Positions 1 to 9,709 of a stretch of 64,000 nucleotides of DNA are shown here, one piece after another. The DNA is from Methylobacterium durans (GTDB lineage Bacteria > Pseudomonadota > Alphaproteobacteria > Rhizobiales > Beijerinckiaceae), in the NCBI RefSeq assembly GCF_003173715.1, contig NZ_CP029550.1, positions 2,046,001 through 2,110,000 on the forward strand, in the 5' to 3' direction. A program made the position numbers and the translations under genes. The notes beneath the pieces are model-generated. The model was not told the origin of the DNA. It searched no databases and was given only the letters and a program-made list of their open reading frames with translations. Every line of letters starts with the position of its first letter. The stretch's first letter is position 1.

Positions 1-235
1 ACCAGGTCGCAGGTTCGGATTTGAAGAGCCAGTATGCCATGGAGATTCCCCGAGACGGTCGCGGCGTGCTTACATTCTTTCGGCCAAGCCTCACAGGGTG
101 CTGCGCGGGACGGATGGGGAGCGTTCGGCGGGTTTTCGAGGCGTCCCGACCTTGCGCTTCGGATCCGTGTCCGCGAACGTCCGCAGCCGCCTGGGCGTTC
201 GCGTCCCGCTCCCTTCGAGACACGGACATGAGCCC

Positions 236-1140
236 ATGACCCGACGCCGGTTCGTCACCCTCGACGTGTTCACGCACGAGCCCTTCGCCGGCAATCCCCT
301 CGCAGTCGTGCTCGACGCGGACGGCCTCGACGGGGCGGCGATGCAGCGCATCGCCCGGAGTTCAACCTGTCGGAGACGGTGTTCGTGCTGCCCCCGGCAG
401 AGGCGCGCCACCGGGCCGCCCTGCGCATCTTCACCCCGACCCGCGAATTGCCGTTCGCCGGGCACCCGACCGTGGGGACCGCGGTGCTGCTCGCCCTGGA
501 GGACGGGCGCGCCGCCGCGGCGCTCGCCGACGCGGTGGCCTTCGGGCTTGAGGAGGGCGTCGGCATCGTGCCCTGCGTGGTCGAAGCGGGCGAGGGCCGC
601 GGCCGCGCCCGCTTCAAGGTGCCGAGCCTGCCGGCCTTCCTCGGCGACGGGCCGGAGCCCGCCGCCCTCGCCGCCGCCCTCGGCCTCGTGGCGGGCGACA
701 TCGGCTTCTCCGCCCACCTGCCCAGCCGCCACGACGCGGGCGTACCCTTCACCTTCGTGCCGCTCGCCTCGCGCGAGCGCCTCGATGCGGCACGGGTCGA
801 GGCCGCCGCGCTGGCCGACCTCGGCGAGGCGAGTGCGCTCTACCTCTACGCGCCGGACCCGGAAGGGCTCGGGCAGCGCTACCAGGCGCGGATGTTCGCC
901 CCCCATCTCGGCGTGCCCGAGGACCCGGCGACGGGCTCGGCGGCGGCCGCCTTCGCGGGCGTGCTGATGCAGTTCGAGCCTCTGGGCACCGGCGAGCACG
1001 ACGTCGTCATCCGCCAGGGCCTCGCCATGGGCCGCCCGAGCGAGATCGCGCTTCAACTCGACGTCGCGGAGGGAGCTCTCCGCTCGGTCGAGATCGGCGG
1101 GGCGGCCATCGTCGTCAGCGAGGGGATGCTCCTTGCTTGA
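236..1140 (+). pseudogene. PhzF-family epimerase/isomerase, broken by one-base frameshift
   Basis: PhzC/PhzF family proteins are cytoplasmic isomerases with a diaminopimelate-epimerase-like fold. The ATG at 236 opens a typical N-terminus (FVTLDVFTHEPFAGNPLAVV). After about 40 codons the frame is lost at 354-358, and the rest of the protein (FNLSETVFVLP, LPFAGHPTVGTA, the DPATGSAAAAF motif near the C-terminus) continues in the frame ending at 1140. Restoring one G or C at CCCGG rejoins the two halves into about 301 residues, a normal family length. The break falls just before the conserved NLSET motif that carries the catalytic glutamate in the family. It may be a real pseudogene or a sequencing error. 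The stop overlaps the start of the NUDIX gene, so the two probably form an operon. Confidence 0.8.
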
Positions 1141-1855
1141 GGCGGCACCGCTCGGCTTCCGCCTCTCCCGCCTGCGTAGCGTCTCGGCCCGCCTCGTGCC
1201 CTTCGATTGGGCCTGGGCCGAGGACCATGCAGAGATGATCGCGGAGAATTGGCGGCGGCGCCTCGCTGAACGGACCGGCCTGTTCGACGGGCCGGTGCTC
1301 CTCGCCTGCGGCCTCTCGATCGTGGACGGGCATTGCGAGGCGCAGCTCTTCGAGACGCGTTATTCCCGTTTCATCGCCTTCCGTGACGCCGGCTCGCCGG
1401 ACGCGCGGGTGGCCAACGCCTTCGCGGCCATCGTGCCGGTGGCCCGCGACGGCTCCGTGCTCCTCGGCGAGATGGGCCCGCATACGGCGAATGGCGGTCA
1501 GATCTACTTCCCCTGCGGCACGCCCGACCGCGACGACGTGCGGGGCGAGGCCGTCGACCTCGCGGGCTCGGCCGCGCGGGAGCTGCGCGAGGAGACGGGC
1601 CTCTCCCTGCCGGACGGCCTCGCGGAGGAATGGGTCCTGCTCAAGGGCGAGGGGCAGTTCGCCTTCCTGCGGCCCGTCCCGTTCCCGGAGGATGCGGAGG
1701 ACCTGCGGGCACGCATGGAGTGCCATCGCGCCGGGGAGGCCGAGCCCGAACTCGCCCGCATCGTCATTGCCCGCGGACCCGGCGACGTCGACCGGGCCCG
1801 GATGCCGGGCTTCGTGCGGGCCTTCCTCGCCGACGCCTTCGCGGATCAGCGGTAG
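1133..1855 (+). CDS. NUDIX hydrolase
   Basis: About 240 residues. The Nudix box core RELREETGL lies near residue 150, preceded by a glycine-containing loop, so hydrolysis of a nucleoside-diphosphate-linked substrate is likely; the substrate cannot be told. The N-terminal 100 residues are family-specific. The start used is a TTG at 1133 that overlaps the PhzF stop by 8 bases, implying translational coupling; a GTG at 1196 is an alternative. The 3' end overlaps the convergent lipoprotein gene by 10 bases. Confidence 0.8.
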   Translation: MLEAAPLGFRLSRLRSVSARLVPFDWAWAEDHAEMIAENWRRRLAERTGLFDGPVLLACGLSIVDGHCEAQLFETRYSRFIAFRDAGSPDARVANAFAAIVPVARDGSVLLGEMGPHTANGGQIYFPCGTPDRDDVRGEAVDLAGSAARELREETGLSLPDGLAEEWVLLKGEGQFAFLRPVPFPEDAEDLRARMECHRAGEAEPELARIVIARGPGDVDRARMPGFVRAFLADAFADQR

Positions 1856-2181
1856 CCGTAGCGGGTCTTGGCAGCGGCGAGCAGGCTCAGCGCCTCGCTC
1901 TCGCGGCCGGCGCCGCAGGCGGCCGAGGCGCGGGCGAGGTCGGCGCTGAAGCGGGCGCCGACCGGCGGATTGAGGTTGCCGGTGGCGACGTCGCTGTCGA
2001 CCACCGCCTGGGTCCGGGCGATGTTCGGTCCGCAGCCCGGCCCGGCCGGCGGCACGGTGACGGCCGGGGGCGCCGCGGCGGTCGCGGTGACGGGCGCCGT
2101 CGCCTTCGGCTGGCAGGCGCCGGCAAGGCCGCCAAGAAATGCGACGGCGAGAAGGGTGTGGCTGAGGCGGTACGCTGTCAC
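1846..2181 (-). CDS. Small putative lipoprotein of unknown function
   Basis: 111 residues. The N-terminus is a lipoprotein signal: a hydrophobic stretch (LLAVAFLGGLAGAC) with a lipobox whose cysteine is residue 23. An Ala/Pro/Val-rich linker follows, then a short cysteine-containing globular part (CGPNIARTQAVV...). The protein is predicted to be anchored in the inner or outer membrane facing the periplasm. No function recognised. It is convergent with the NUDIX gene. Confidence 0.7.
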   Translation of the reverse strand: MTAYRLSHTLLAVAFLGGLAGACQPKATAPVTATAAAPPAVTVPPAGPGCGPNIARTQAVVDSDVATGNLNPPVGARFSADLARASAACGAGRESEALSLLAAAKTRYGYR

Positions 2182-2293
2182 GGCGAGGCATCCCGGTTCG
2201 CGCCGCTGGGCCCGGACGGCCGAGCTTGGCGCTGCCGGGGGTTGTGCGCCGAGGCGCCGGGACCGGTCAATCGCCGCCGCGCATCGGGCTCCC

Positions 2294-2772
2294 CTACTTC
2301 GCCTTCTCGGCGATCCCCTTCAATCCGCCGTCGTAGATGCCCTCGATCACATCCTTGGCGACCGAATCCGGCACGCCCTTGGCCGAGAAGCTGCCGTTCC
2401 AGGTGACCTTCGAGCCCGATCCCTCGGGGGCGACCGCGAGGGTCGACGTGTAGTCGGAGACGGGCAGCGGGCTCTCCAGGATCGCGTAGCTGTAGGACAT
2501 CACCTTGTCGTCTCGCGAGGTCTGCTCCTCGACGATCGCGCCGCCGCCCTTCAGCTTGAGGGTGCGGATCGCCTTGCCATCCTTCTCGGACGGGGTGCAG
2601 GTCTCGACCGCCGGATGCCAAGTGCCGATGCCGCAGAAATCGCCGATCGTCTGCCAGACCTTGGCGGGGGCGCCGCGATCGTGGTCGTCTTCTGCACGTC
2701 GAGCGCGAGGGCGGGCGCCGCGGTGCCGACGACGAGGGCGGCGAGGGCGAGCCGCAGGGTGTGGCGCGTCAT
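2294..2772 (-). pseudogene. Secreted SRPBCC (START/polyketide-cyclase-like) protein, frameshifted
   Basis: The start at 2772 gives a clean signal peptide (MTRHTLRLALAALVVGTAAPALA) followed by LDVQKTTTIAA. The frame then breaks at the G run 2666-2670. The remainder (AKVWQTIGDFCGIGTWHPAVE ... ending GIAEKAK) is a typical SRPBCC ligand-binding fold and reads on to 2294. Adding one G/C at the run joins the halves as AAPPAKVWQ, giving about 159 residues. Periplasmic localisation is inferred; the ligand is unknown. The break is at a G5 run and may be a sequencing error. Confidence 0.75.
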
Positions 2773-3114
2773 GGGTGTCTCCATCCGAGGTGATGTGGTG
2801 GGGCGAGGCCTCGCCGGGCGAAGGAACGCCGAATCCTTGCCGGGTTCGGCGCGAAGCTAGGCGGCGCCGGCGCTTCGGCAATGGCGGAGGTGGCCCTACC
2901 CGGTCACGATCGATCGATCCTGTCTCGATCCGGAGCGGGATTGCCCGAAACGCGCTCGGAACCGCGTGTCGGGGGCCGGAGAGCGCCGGCCGGGAGCGGG
3001 CTGACCGGAACCCGGCCCTGGCGTGCCGAGCGGGCGCGGGCTAGGTGTCCCCCCTTGCGCCGAAGCGGCCGGTGCTTGGCGCGAGCCTTCTCTCGAGTCG
3101 AACGGAGTTCGTCA

Positions 3115-3828
3115 GTGATCCCATGGGTCCATCTCGATACCGGCGCCATACCGGGCGAGAGCGTCCCGCTGCGCCTCATGCGCCGCGGTGACGAGTACTC
3201 GATCGTGGTCGGGACGATCGAACTGATGAACAACCGGCTCCGGGGATCGGAGGAGGCGCTCGCTGCGATCACCTGCGAGCGGCTGCGCGACCGCCCGCGC
3301 GCCAGGATCCTGATCGGCGGCCTGGGCATGGGCTTCACGCTGCGCGCGGCCCTGAAGGACCTGGGGCCTGAGGCACGCGTCGTCGTCGCGGAACTGGTGC
3401 CGGCCGTGACCTCCTGGGCGCGCGGCCCGCTCGCGCACCTGTTCGGGGGCAGCCTCGACGACCCGCGCGTCGAGCTGGTGGAGGCGGACGTGAACCGTCT
3501 CATCCAGTCGGGTCCCGGCCAGTACGACGCGATCCTGCTGGACGTCGACAACGGGCCCGAGGGGATGGTGAGGCGCGAGAACGACCGCCTGTACGATTCC
3601 TGGGGCCTCAAGCGCGCCCATTACGCCCTTCGGCCGGGCGGCCTCCTGGGCGTCTGGTCGGGCGGCCCGGACCGACACTTCAAATCCCGCCTGCAACGGT
3701 CGGGCTTCTCCGTCGACGAGCTCCGCGTCCGCGCGAACGGCGGCACGAGCGGGCGGCGCCACGTGCTCTGGATCGCGGAGCGCCGGGAGGCGGGTGCGAA
3801 CCCTCCAGCCCGGAAGGCGGCGCGCTGA
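3115..3828 (+). CDS. Spermidine-synthase-like SAM-dependent methyltransferase fold protein
   Basis: 237 residues from a GTG at 3115, preceded by a GGAG ribosome-binding site. The protein has the PABS/class I methyltransferase pattern: a nucleotide-binding loop ILIGGLGMGFTLRAAL near residue 65, an acidic strand end (VVVAELVPAV), then DAILLDVDNGPEG. This matches the spermidine-synthase-like group often annotated as fused-MFS/spermidine synthase, but without the membrane part. True polyamine synthase activity is not shown. In-frame sequence upstream of 3115 reads as low-complexity Arg/Gly and was not used. Confidence 0.7.
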   Translation: MIPWVHLDTGAIPGESVPLRLMRRGDEYSIVVGTIELMNNRLRGSEEALAAITCERLRDRPRARILIGGLGMGFTLRAALKDLGPEARVVVAELVPAVTSWARGPLAHLFGGSLDDPRVELVEADVNRLIQSGPGQYDAILLDVDNGPEGMVRRENDRLYDSWGLKRAHYALRPGGLLGVWSGGPDRHFKSRLQRSGFSVDELRVRANGGTSGRRHVLWIAERREAGANPPARKAAR

Positions 3829-3966
3829 AGCGGCCTGCGTTCGGCGCGCCTGCACCCTCGCTTGTGTTTCACCCGCGCGAAGGATACGTACGTCAACCCC
3901 CGGACCGTACCCGCCCTGACGGGCGAATCGCGTCCGCCCGTCGTGCCCCGCGAGGAGAGACGAGCC

Positions 3967-4065
3967 TTGGCCCGAGCCGGCTCCGCGTGCCTGACCATCC
4001 GCGCTGCCCGTGCAGCGTCGCGGTCGCGCGCGCGTCTCGTCCACCTTCTCCTTACCCGCCCCTGA
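3967..4065 (+). CDS. Candidate leucine leader peptide of leuA
   Basis: A 32-residue ORF starts at a TTG at 3967, seven bases after a strong GAGGAGA ribosome-binding site. It ends LVHLLLTRP-stop. Four of the last nine residues are leucine and two of these use CTT, a rare codon in GC-rich genomes. The stop codon (4063-4065) lies inside the left arm of a hairpin. Position, Leu codons and hairpin match leader-peptide attenuation as known for leuA in proteobacteria. No product role is expected beyond sensing charged tRNA-Leu. Function is inferred. Confidence 0.55.
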   Translation: MARAGSACLTIRAARAASRSRARLVHLLLTRP

Positions 4066-4099
4066 GGGCCGTCCGGGCGCGCGCCTGGGCTCTCAGGGG
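4059..4099 (+). promoter_or_regulatory. Attenuator-type hairpin between leu leader and leuA
   Basis: CCCCTGAG (4059-4066) pairs perfectly with CTCAGGGG (4092-4099) around a GC-rich loop. The left arm contains the leader stop codon, so a ribosome stalled at the Leu codons would sit just before the stem. No U-run follows, so the termination mode, if any, is not obvious. leuA starts 82 bases downstream. Confidence 0.5.
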
Positions 4100-4180
4100 A
4101 TGCGCACCACGACGACAGGCTTGATGGCGCCGCCGACCGCTGGAGACGGGGCGCGCCGCGACAGGGTAAGCGAGACACCG

Positions 4181-5746
4181 ATGACCACGACCCAGACCGG
4201 CTCGGCCAAGGACCGCGTTCTCATCTTCGACACGACGCTGCGCGACGGCGAGCAATGCCCCGGCGCCACCATGACGCTCGACGAGAAGCTCGCGGTGGCC
4301 GAACTCCTCGACGCGATGGGCGTCGACATCATCGAGGCGGGCTTCCCCATCGCCTCGAACGGCGATTTCGAGGCGGTGGCCGAGATCGCCCGCCGCTCGA
4401 AGCGTGCCACCATCGCGGGACTCGCCCGCGCCATCCCGGCCGATATCGCGCGGGCGGGCGAAGCGGTCGGCCACGCGCATCGCGGCCGCATCCACACCTT
4501 CGTCTCCACCTCGCCGATCCACCTCGCGCACCAGATGCGCAAGAGCCAGGACGAGGTGCTGGAGATCATCCTGAAGACGGTGGCCCAGGCGCGCGACCTC
4601 GTCGAGGACGTGGAATGGTCGGCCATGGACGCGACGCGCACGCCGATCGATTACCTCTGCCGCTGCGTCGAGGCGGCGATCCGCTCGGGCGCCACCACGA
4701 TCAACCTGCCGGACACGGTGGGCTACGCCACGCCGTCCGAATACCGCGCCATGTTCGAGGCGGTGCGCTCGCGCGTGCCGAATGCCGACAAGGCCATCTT
4801 CTCGGTGCATTGCCACGACGATCTCGGCCTCGCCATCGCCAACTCGCTGGCCGGCGTCGAGGGCGGCGCGCGGCAGGTCGAGTGCACGGTCAACGGCATC
4901 GGCGAACGGGCGGGCAACGCGGCGCTGGAGGAGATCGTCATGGCGATCCGCACCCGCGGCGACGTGATGCCCTACGAGACCGGCGTCGAGTCGACGATGC
5001 TGACCCGCGCCTCGAAGCTCGTCTCCCACGCGACGAACTTCCCTGTGCAGTACAACAAGGCCATCGTCGGCCGGAACGCCTTCGCCCACGAGAGCGGCAT
5101 CCACCAGGACGGGATGCTGAAGCACACCGAGACCTACGAGATCATGACCCCGGCCTCGGTCGGCGTCAGCAAGACCTCGCTGGTGATGGGCAAGCACTCG
5201 GGCCGGGCCGCCTTCCGCTCAAAGCTCGACGAGCTCGGACTGCATCTGGCCGAGAACCAGTTCCAAGACGTCTTCGATCGCTTCAAGGCGCTCGCCGACC
5301 GCAAGAAGCATGTCTACGACGAGGACATCGAGGCGCTGGTGGACGAGAACCTCGCCACCGCCCATGACCGCATCCGCCTCGTCTCGCTCTCAGTCATCGC
5401 CGGCACCCGCGGGCCGCAGCGCGCCACCATGAAGATCGACATGGACGGGCGCACCTTCACCGAGGAGGCGGACGGCAACGGCCCGGTCGACGCGGTGTTC
5501 AACTGCATCAAGGCGCTGGTCCCGCACGAGGCGCAACTCGAACTCTACCAAGTCCACGCCGTGACCGAGGGCACGGACGCGCAGGCCGAAGTCTCGGTGC
5601 GCCTCAAGGCGGGCGAGCGCTCCATGACCGCCCGCGGCGCCGACCCGGACACGCTGGTGGCCTCCGCCAAGGCCTACCTCTCGGCGCTGAACAAGCTCTC
5701 GGCGGCGGCGGTGCGCCTGCATGCCCAGCATGCGGCGGCCGAATAG
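4181..5746 (+). CDS. leuA: 2-isopropylmalate synthase
   Basis: 521 residues. It condenses acetyl-CoA and 2-oxoisovalerate to 2-isopropylmalate, the first committed step of leucine synthesis, in the cytoplasm. The DRE-TIM metallolyase motif [10 protein letters not shown] starts at residue 16. The metal-binding HCHDDLGLA lies near residue 210, with NGIGERAGN after it. The C-terminal part (from about 385) is the regulatory leucine-binding domain. The ATG at 4181 begins MTTTQTGS; the open frame further upstream is non-conserved-looking. Length fits the family. A leader peptide and hairpin upstream suggest control by leucine supply. A strong hairpin follows the stop. Confidence 0.95.
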   Translation: MTTTQTGSAKDRVLIFDTTLRDGEQCPGATMTLDEKLAVAELLDAMGVDIIEAGFPIASNGDFEAVAEIARRSKRATIAGLARAIPADIARAGEAVGHAHRGRIHTFVSTSPIHLAHQMRKSQDEVLEIILKTVAQARDLVEDVEWSAMDATRTPIDYLCRCVEAAIRSGATTINLPDTVGYATPSEYRAMFEAVRSRVPNADKAIFSVHCHDDLGLAIANSLAGVEGGARQVECTVNGIGERAGNAALEEIVMAIRTRGDVMPYETGVESTMLTRASKLVSHATNFPVQYNKAIVGRNAFAHESGIHQDGMLKHTETYEIMTPASVGVSKTSLVMGKHSGRAAFRSKLDELGLHLAENQFQDVFDRFKALADRKKHVYDEDIEALVDENLATAHDRIRLVSLSVIAGTRGPQRATMKIDMDGRTFTEEADGNGPVDAVFNCIKALVPHEAQLELYQVHAVTEGTDAQAEVSVRLKAGERSMTARGADPDTLVASAKAYLSALNKLSAAAVRLHAQHAAAE

Positions 5747-5762
5747 AGCTCAAGAATCTTGC

Positions 5763-5789
5763 GGGCCGGGGGTGGACAGCCCCCGGCCC
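5763..5789 (+). terminator. Rho-independent-type terminator of leuA
   Basis: A perfect 10-bp stem, GGGCCGGGGG (5763-5772) with CCCCCGGCCC (5780-5789), encloses a 7-base loop 16 bases after the leuA stop. A weak T-rich stretch (CTTGGTAT) follows. Confidence 0.75.
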
Positions 5790-5852
5790 CCTTGGTATCA
5801 GCCCCACCTCGCCGCGGACTGGTGGCCCCGGCGGATCGCTGCAAAGCGATGA

Positions 5853-5928
<76 letters not shown>

Positions 5929-6044
5929 ATCTTTTCAAGGACTTAGCAGGTTAGCGGCAGGCTTGCGGACGTTTTAGGTAACGTCTCAGGTAACTTTTCG
6001 CACTGTTATAGCCCGTTGGAGGCGACTCCTCGCCGCACCTCATA

Positions 6045-6249
6045 CGTGTGACCGTGTGACTGAGCGCGCTATGCGGCTGATCCAGTTTACATTTCACGGT
6101 CACACGAGCCGCAGGAGCATTCTGCCGCCGTGTGACCGCGCCCGGGGTTGAGCGGACATCGGTCACACGGGTCGCATGCGGAGAGGCGATGGCGTGACCG
6201 GCAACCCGTTGATATTCCGACGGTCACACGAGTCACACCGGTCACAAGG
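6045..6249 (+). repeat. Iteron-like cluster of CGTGTGAC / GTCACACG
   Basis: Six exact copies of the 8-mer lie within 205 bases: CGTGTGAC at 6045, 6053 and 6129, and its reverse complement GTCACACG at 6099, 6162 and 6223. Two variants (GTCACACC at 6232, GTCACAAG at 6241) continue the last copy as a tandem 9-bp array, and the first two copies are tandem head to tail. No ORF of note covers this 366-base gap between tRNA-Lys and the DUF927 gene. Iterons next to a helicase gene resemble a replication origin or a control region of a satellite element. This role is inferred. Confidence 0.65.
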
Positions 6250-6294
6250 ATTGGAGCAGGCAGATGCTCACGCCGTGACGGAGACGGCGCACTG

Positions 6295-8084
6295 TTAATC
6301 GGCCGCGGCCTCGTCGAACAGGACCGAGTAACGCACGGCGTAAGTTGCAACCGATTGGCCATCGATCTTCACGACAAAGCGATGGTTTGGGTCCGAGCGG
6401 CAAAAGAGATAGCCGCGCTCGTACAGGGCCCCAACGATTATGCGCGGATTCCCGATGCCCTGCAGCGTGTCGGCCCAGCCAGTGGTCGTGAAGCCGTACA
6501 AGTGCTCGCCATCACGCTCGAACCGGTAGCCCAGCAGATCGCGGATCGGCGGCAGCCCCGGATCGCGTTTCGCCTCCCGGAAGCGCGCCTCGCCGTGCCG
6601 CTGAATGGCTGAACGGATCGCCTGAAGAGCCGCCAGAACCTCGCCAGACCCATGGCCGCCGCGTGCGGCGCACCAACCGTTGAAGCAGACGGTTGCAGCG
6701 CGCACTGCCTCGCCCTTTGGCCAGGGAAGGCCGAGTTTCTCGCGCGCCATTTCGCCCGCGGCGGCGATCAAGGCGAAGCGCTCGGCCACTCGGATAATCT
6801 CACCATGAGGCTCGGGGCAGGCTGCCAGCAGGCGCGCCGTGATCGCCTTGATATCGGCCCGGGCAGAGTGCTCGGCCGCGGCCGGGTCGCAGGCGAGAGC
6901 CTCAACGAATGCGGGCCCTGCTGTACCGTAGATCTGCAGTGCCGATTCCTTGCTGGTCTTGGCGAACTCGGCAGGCTCCAGGCTGTGAGTGCACTCGAAC
7001 AAGCCGAGACCGACCCCAGCATCCGCCGGCACGTCGGCGAGCCGCACTTGTGGCCCGGCCTTCGCCCGCCCCCAGCCTCCACAATCTTGTCGGCCAGCCC
7101 GATCTCGCCGGCCGACAGCAGCATCGCCCGCCACTCTGCCCGGGGCCGCGTGTCGGCCTCCCGCGTCGCGCGGATCTTCGAGACCCCATTGCCCAGCATG
7201 TAGATCGTCTTGGCGGCCTCGCGAGGATCGATCTCGCCGAGCTCGTCCAGCGCCAAGAGCGTGCCCGAATGCGAGCGCGCAATGCTCTCCAGCCCGTTGC
7301 CGGTGGCGCGCCACGTGTGGACGAACCCGGCCCGCCCTCCGCCACCCCAGACGCTGCCTGCAGCGACCAGGGCTGTGCTCTTGCCGGACGAGGAAGAGCC
7401 GACGAGGTGTACGCCGCCACCCTCCCACTGGAGGAGATCGTTGAGAGGGCCTGCGAACGCAGTCGAGAGCGCCAACACCAAGCGCGAGTTGGCGGTGGCG
7501 GGAGCTGCTACCTGTTTGATCCAATCCCGCAGCGTGCCGTTCGTCGCGTAGCGCGCGGCGCCGGCCTGCCCGTCGAAGACAATCGTTTCGTCGGCCGCGC
7601 TGCCGATCGTCCTGTTCGGCAGCACGAAAGCCGCACCGTGCCAGCCGGCGCTCTTCACCAGCCGCACGCGGGCTCGGCACTCTAGCTGCGCGAGTGCCTG
7701 TTTGAACAGCCTGATGCGGCCGGGGTCCTGCGCGATGATGAGCCCCGAAGCAACGAGCGGGCGCAGAGCATCGACGCCGGTCCCGAGCAGATCGGCACGC
7801 GGCACGAAGGCCCGGTGCGGGCGCCCATCGGGGTCAGTCCAGGTGAGTGCAATGGACCAGCCCTGCCCGTCCGGGTCACGCGCGAGCCCAAGCACGTAGA
7901 AAGGGCCGGAGAGTTGCAGGGCGTTCTTGTCCTCGCCGGGTTCGTACCAGAGCCCGTCGGACCTTAGGCTGTAGCCCGGCGGCCAGACGACACCGCTGTC
8001 TTGGATCGTAGTTTCCGACTCGTCCTCTGGCGAAGCGTCGCCGAAATCGTCGAGGTTGATGTACGCGGTCATGACGCGCTCCAT
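6295..8084 (-). pseudogene. DUF927 domain helicase-type protein, frameshifted
   Basis: Two frames together give one DUF927 protein of about 596 residues. DUF927 proteins are P-loop proteins of prophages and genomic islands, probably acting in element replication. The N-terminal frame (from 8084) has the Walker A GSSSSGKST and Walker B-like LLALDELGEI. The frame is lost at the C run 7069-7073. The C-terminal frame continues GRAKAGPQVRLADVPADAG and ends at 6295. One extra G/C in the run rejoins them. It lies just downstream of an overlapping unknown gene and beside the iterons. It may be intact in the organism if the break is a sequencing error. Confidence 0.75.
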
Positions 8085-8656
8085 GCAGCAGGCATGGGGA
8101 TGAGGATGGTGGGCGTGGGGCTGGCGAGCTCCTTCTTCAAAGCGCGGCCATGCGCGACGTCTTCGGCGAGCAGAGGGCCGGCCCCGCGGAGGTGTTCGGT
8201 CGCAAGCCGCGAACGGATCAGCACGAGCCCGTGCCGGTCTGCCTTGAGCCAGCTGAGCGCGTCGCGCCGGATCGGCAGAGGCTCGGCTGGTTGACAGCGG
8301 AGCCGGAACTGCATGTCCTGGCCCAAGGCCCAGGCCTTATCCAACCACGTGGCGAGGCGCCCCGAGCCGGGATCCCAGGCCGCGATGTCGACGGGCTGAC
8401 CGCCAAACCCGATGACCAGGATCAGCAGGGCGCGCTCGCCGCCAACCTTGACGTGGCTGCCTGTCAGTTGTGCCTCGAAGATGAAGCGCTTCTCGGCCAG
8501 CCAAGCGACGTAGCCCTTGCGAAACGGCGCATCCGGCTGATGGAGGACTTCGGGACGAACACCGTGGCTGGCGAGGCACCTCACATCAGACGGCTGCATC
8601 GGGCGACAAGTCTCGAAGGTGCCGGCGATGCGCTGCGGCGTCATCGCGCTAGTCAC
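8069..8656 (-). CDS. Unknown island protein coupled to DUF927 gene
   Basis: 195 residues, mixed alpha/beta character, with an internal VDIAAWDPGSGRLATWL stretch and DALSWLKADRHGLVLIR. The pattern resembles hypothetical proteins found beside DUF927/primase genes in Rhizobiales islands; I cannot assign a function. It overlaps the DUF927 start by 16 bases, implying translational coupling. An ATG at 8644 is an alternative start. No signal peptide or membrane segment. Confidence 0.6.
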   Translation of the reverse strand: MTSAMTPQRIAGTFETCRPMQPSDVRCLASHGVRPEVLHQPDAPFRKGYVAWLAEKRFIFEAQLTGSHVKVGGERALLILVIGFGGQPVDIAAWDPGSGRLATWLDKAWALGQDMQFRLRCQPAEPLPIRRDALSWLKADRHGLVLIRSRLATEHLRGAGPLLAEDVAHGRALKKELASPTPTILIPMPAAWSAS

Positions 8657-8902
8657 TGCATGTCTCCCGAGAGAGGCTGGGCCGCTCTGACGGTACGAGC
8701 GCGTGTGCTGGGTTGACAGCAGCTTGCCAGGAAATTGAGCGAGCGGCTGGTTGAGCAGGCAGATCCTGCTGGCGAGCCAAGTTGGACGGGTGCGGCGGCG
8801 CGCAGGAGCGCGCTTGGCGCGAACGGCGCCTTGCTGTAGAACATTTCATTGCAAGCAGTCCTTTAGCCTCGCCCGAGCAGGCCTCGTGCGGGCTGTTTTT
8901 TA

Positions 8903-9305
8903 TCAGGGTGACTTAGAAGAATGGCTTGTCGGCGGTTGCCGAGGGACTTGCGCTTGTACTGCGCGAGCCGTGCCCCCGAATCCGCAGGGCCTTAAACGGC
9001 TCTCGTCACCGCCGTGACGCGGATCCACATTGAGAACCACAACAGGCTCCGTTGCGAGCCCTACGTTGGCAAGCGGCGCCTGGGCGAACCAACTCGTCAC
9101 ACTGTGCTCGCTGGTGATTGCGTTTTTGAGCCCGTTCGGTGCGAGGCGGGCCAGCAGGTGCTTGCCAGGGCTTAGGCACTTCGATGAGCCGCAGATGCAA
9201 ACCAGCATGCCGGGAGGGGCCGACCCGCATGCCCTGCAGCGGGAACACGCTCAGGCCGTAGCCAGTGAGGCGCAATGCTTCGGACAATCGCTTGCTGACA
9301 GTCAT
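8903..9305 (-). pseudogene. Remnant of bifunctional primase/polymerase (prim-pol) N-terminus
   Basis: From 9305 the sequence reads SEALRLTGYGLSVFPLQG, the usual opening of prim-pol proteins. The frame then shifts, and a second frame gives CICGSSKCLSPGKH (the zinc-like C-x-CG...C-xxPGKH motif), LAPNGLKNAIT, ANVGLATEPVVVLNVDPRHGGDES. Similarity stops there and unrelated sequence follows to the stop at 8903. At least one frameshift and loss of the C-terminal two thirds are seen. It fits the replication module of the same element as the DUF927 gene. Confidence 0.6.
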
Positions 9306-9508
9306 AGTGGATCTCTCAAGTCGAGCGTAGCCACTGGCAGCGACGGCTACTCCAAGCACGGCGCTGCGGCCGAAGGACTCCGTGAGCAGTGAATGCCCCT
9401 GGAGCAGAAATATTTTCAGGATGTCGATCGTGCAGACGAGGGCAGTTCCCGCAGCTCACTCAGTAACCACGAGCGAGCATCCGTCACTGCGGTGATCCGA
9501 GTTCGACA
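9306..9508. other. Gap between prim-pol remnant and AlpA-like gene
   Basis: No convincing ORF, repeat or RNA seen. It is probably the eroded 5' region of the element. Confidence 0.4.
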
Positions 9509-9709
9509 TTAACCCATCTGCTTGGTCGCCTGCCTCTCCTCGAAGTGTTCGAGGTCAACAAGCTTCCAGAAGCGACGGCCGCTGATAACAAGAGGGCGAG
9601 GAAACTGCATTGCTTCGTCCTGAAGCCAGCGCCACAAGGCCATATCTGAACAGCTGCCGTAGCGCTCCCGAACTTGGCGTGCCGTAAGGTAAACGTCAGA
9701 ACTCTTCAT
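9509..9709 (-). CDS. AlpA/excisionase-like helix-turn-helix protein
   Basis: 66 residues. YLTARQVRERYGSCSDMALWRWL is a winged MerR-type helix-turn-helix of the AlpA family, followed by FPRPLVISGRRFWKLVDLEHFEE, the usual wing. AlpA-type proteins activate excision or element genes of P4-like phages and islands. Its position at the outer end of the tRNA-Lys element supports that role. No integrase gene remains nearby. Confidence 0.75.
   Translation of the reverse strand: MKSSDVYLTARQVRERYGSCSDMALWRWLQDEAMQFPRPLVISGRRFWKLVDLEHFEERQATKQMG

Noticed and set aside
4052..5197. 381-residue ORF antisense to leuA
   Set aside because: Shadow of a strongly conserved gene in GC-rich DNA; His/Arg/Ala-rich with no family pattern.
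6045..6249. Iteron cluster as a CRISPR array
   Set aside because: Units are only 8-9 bases, in both orientations, without regular spacers; no CRISPR-like array seen anywhere in the window.
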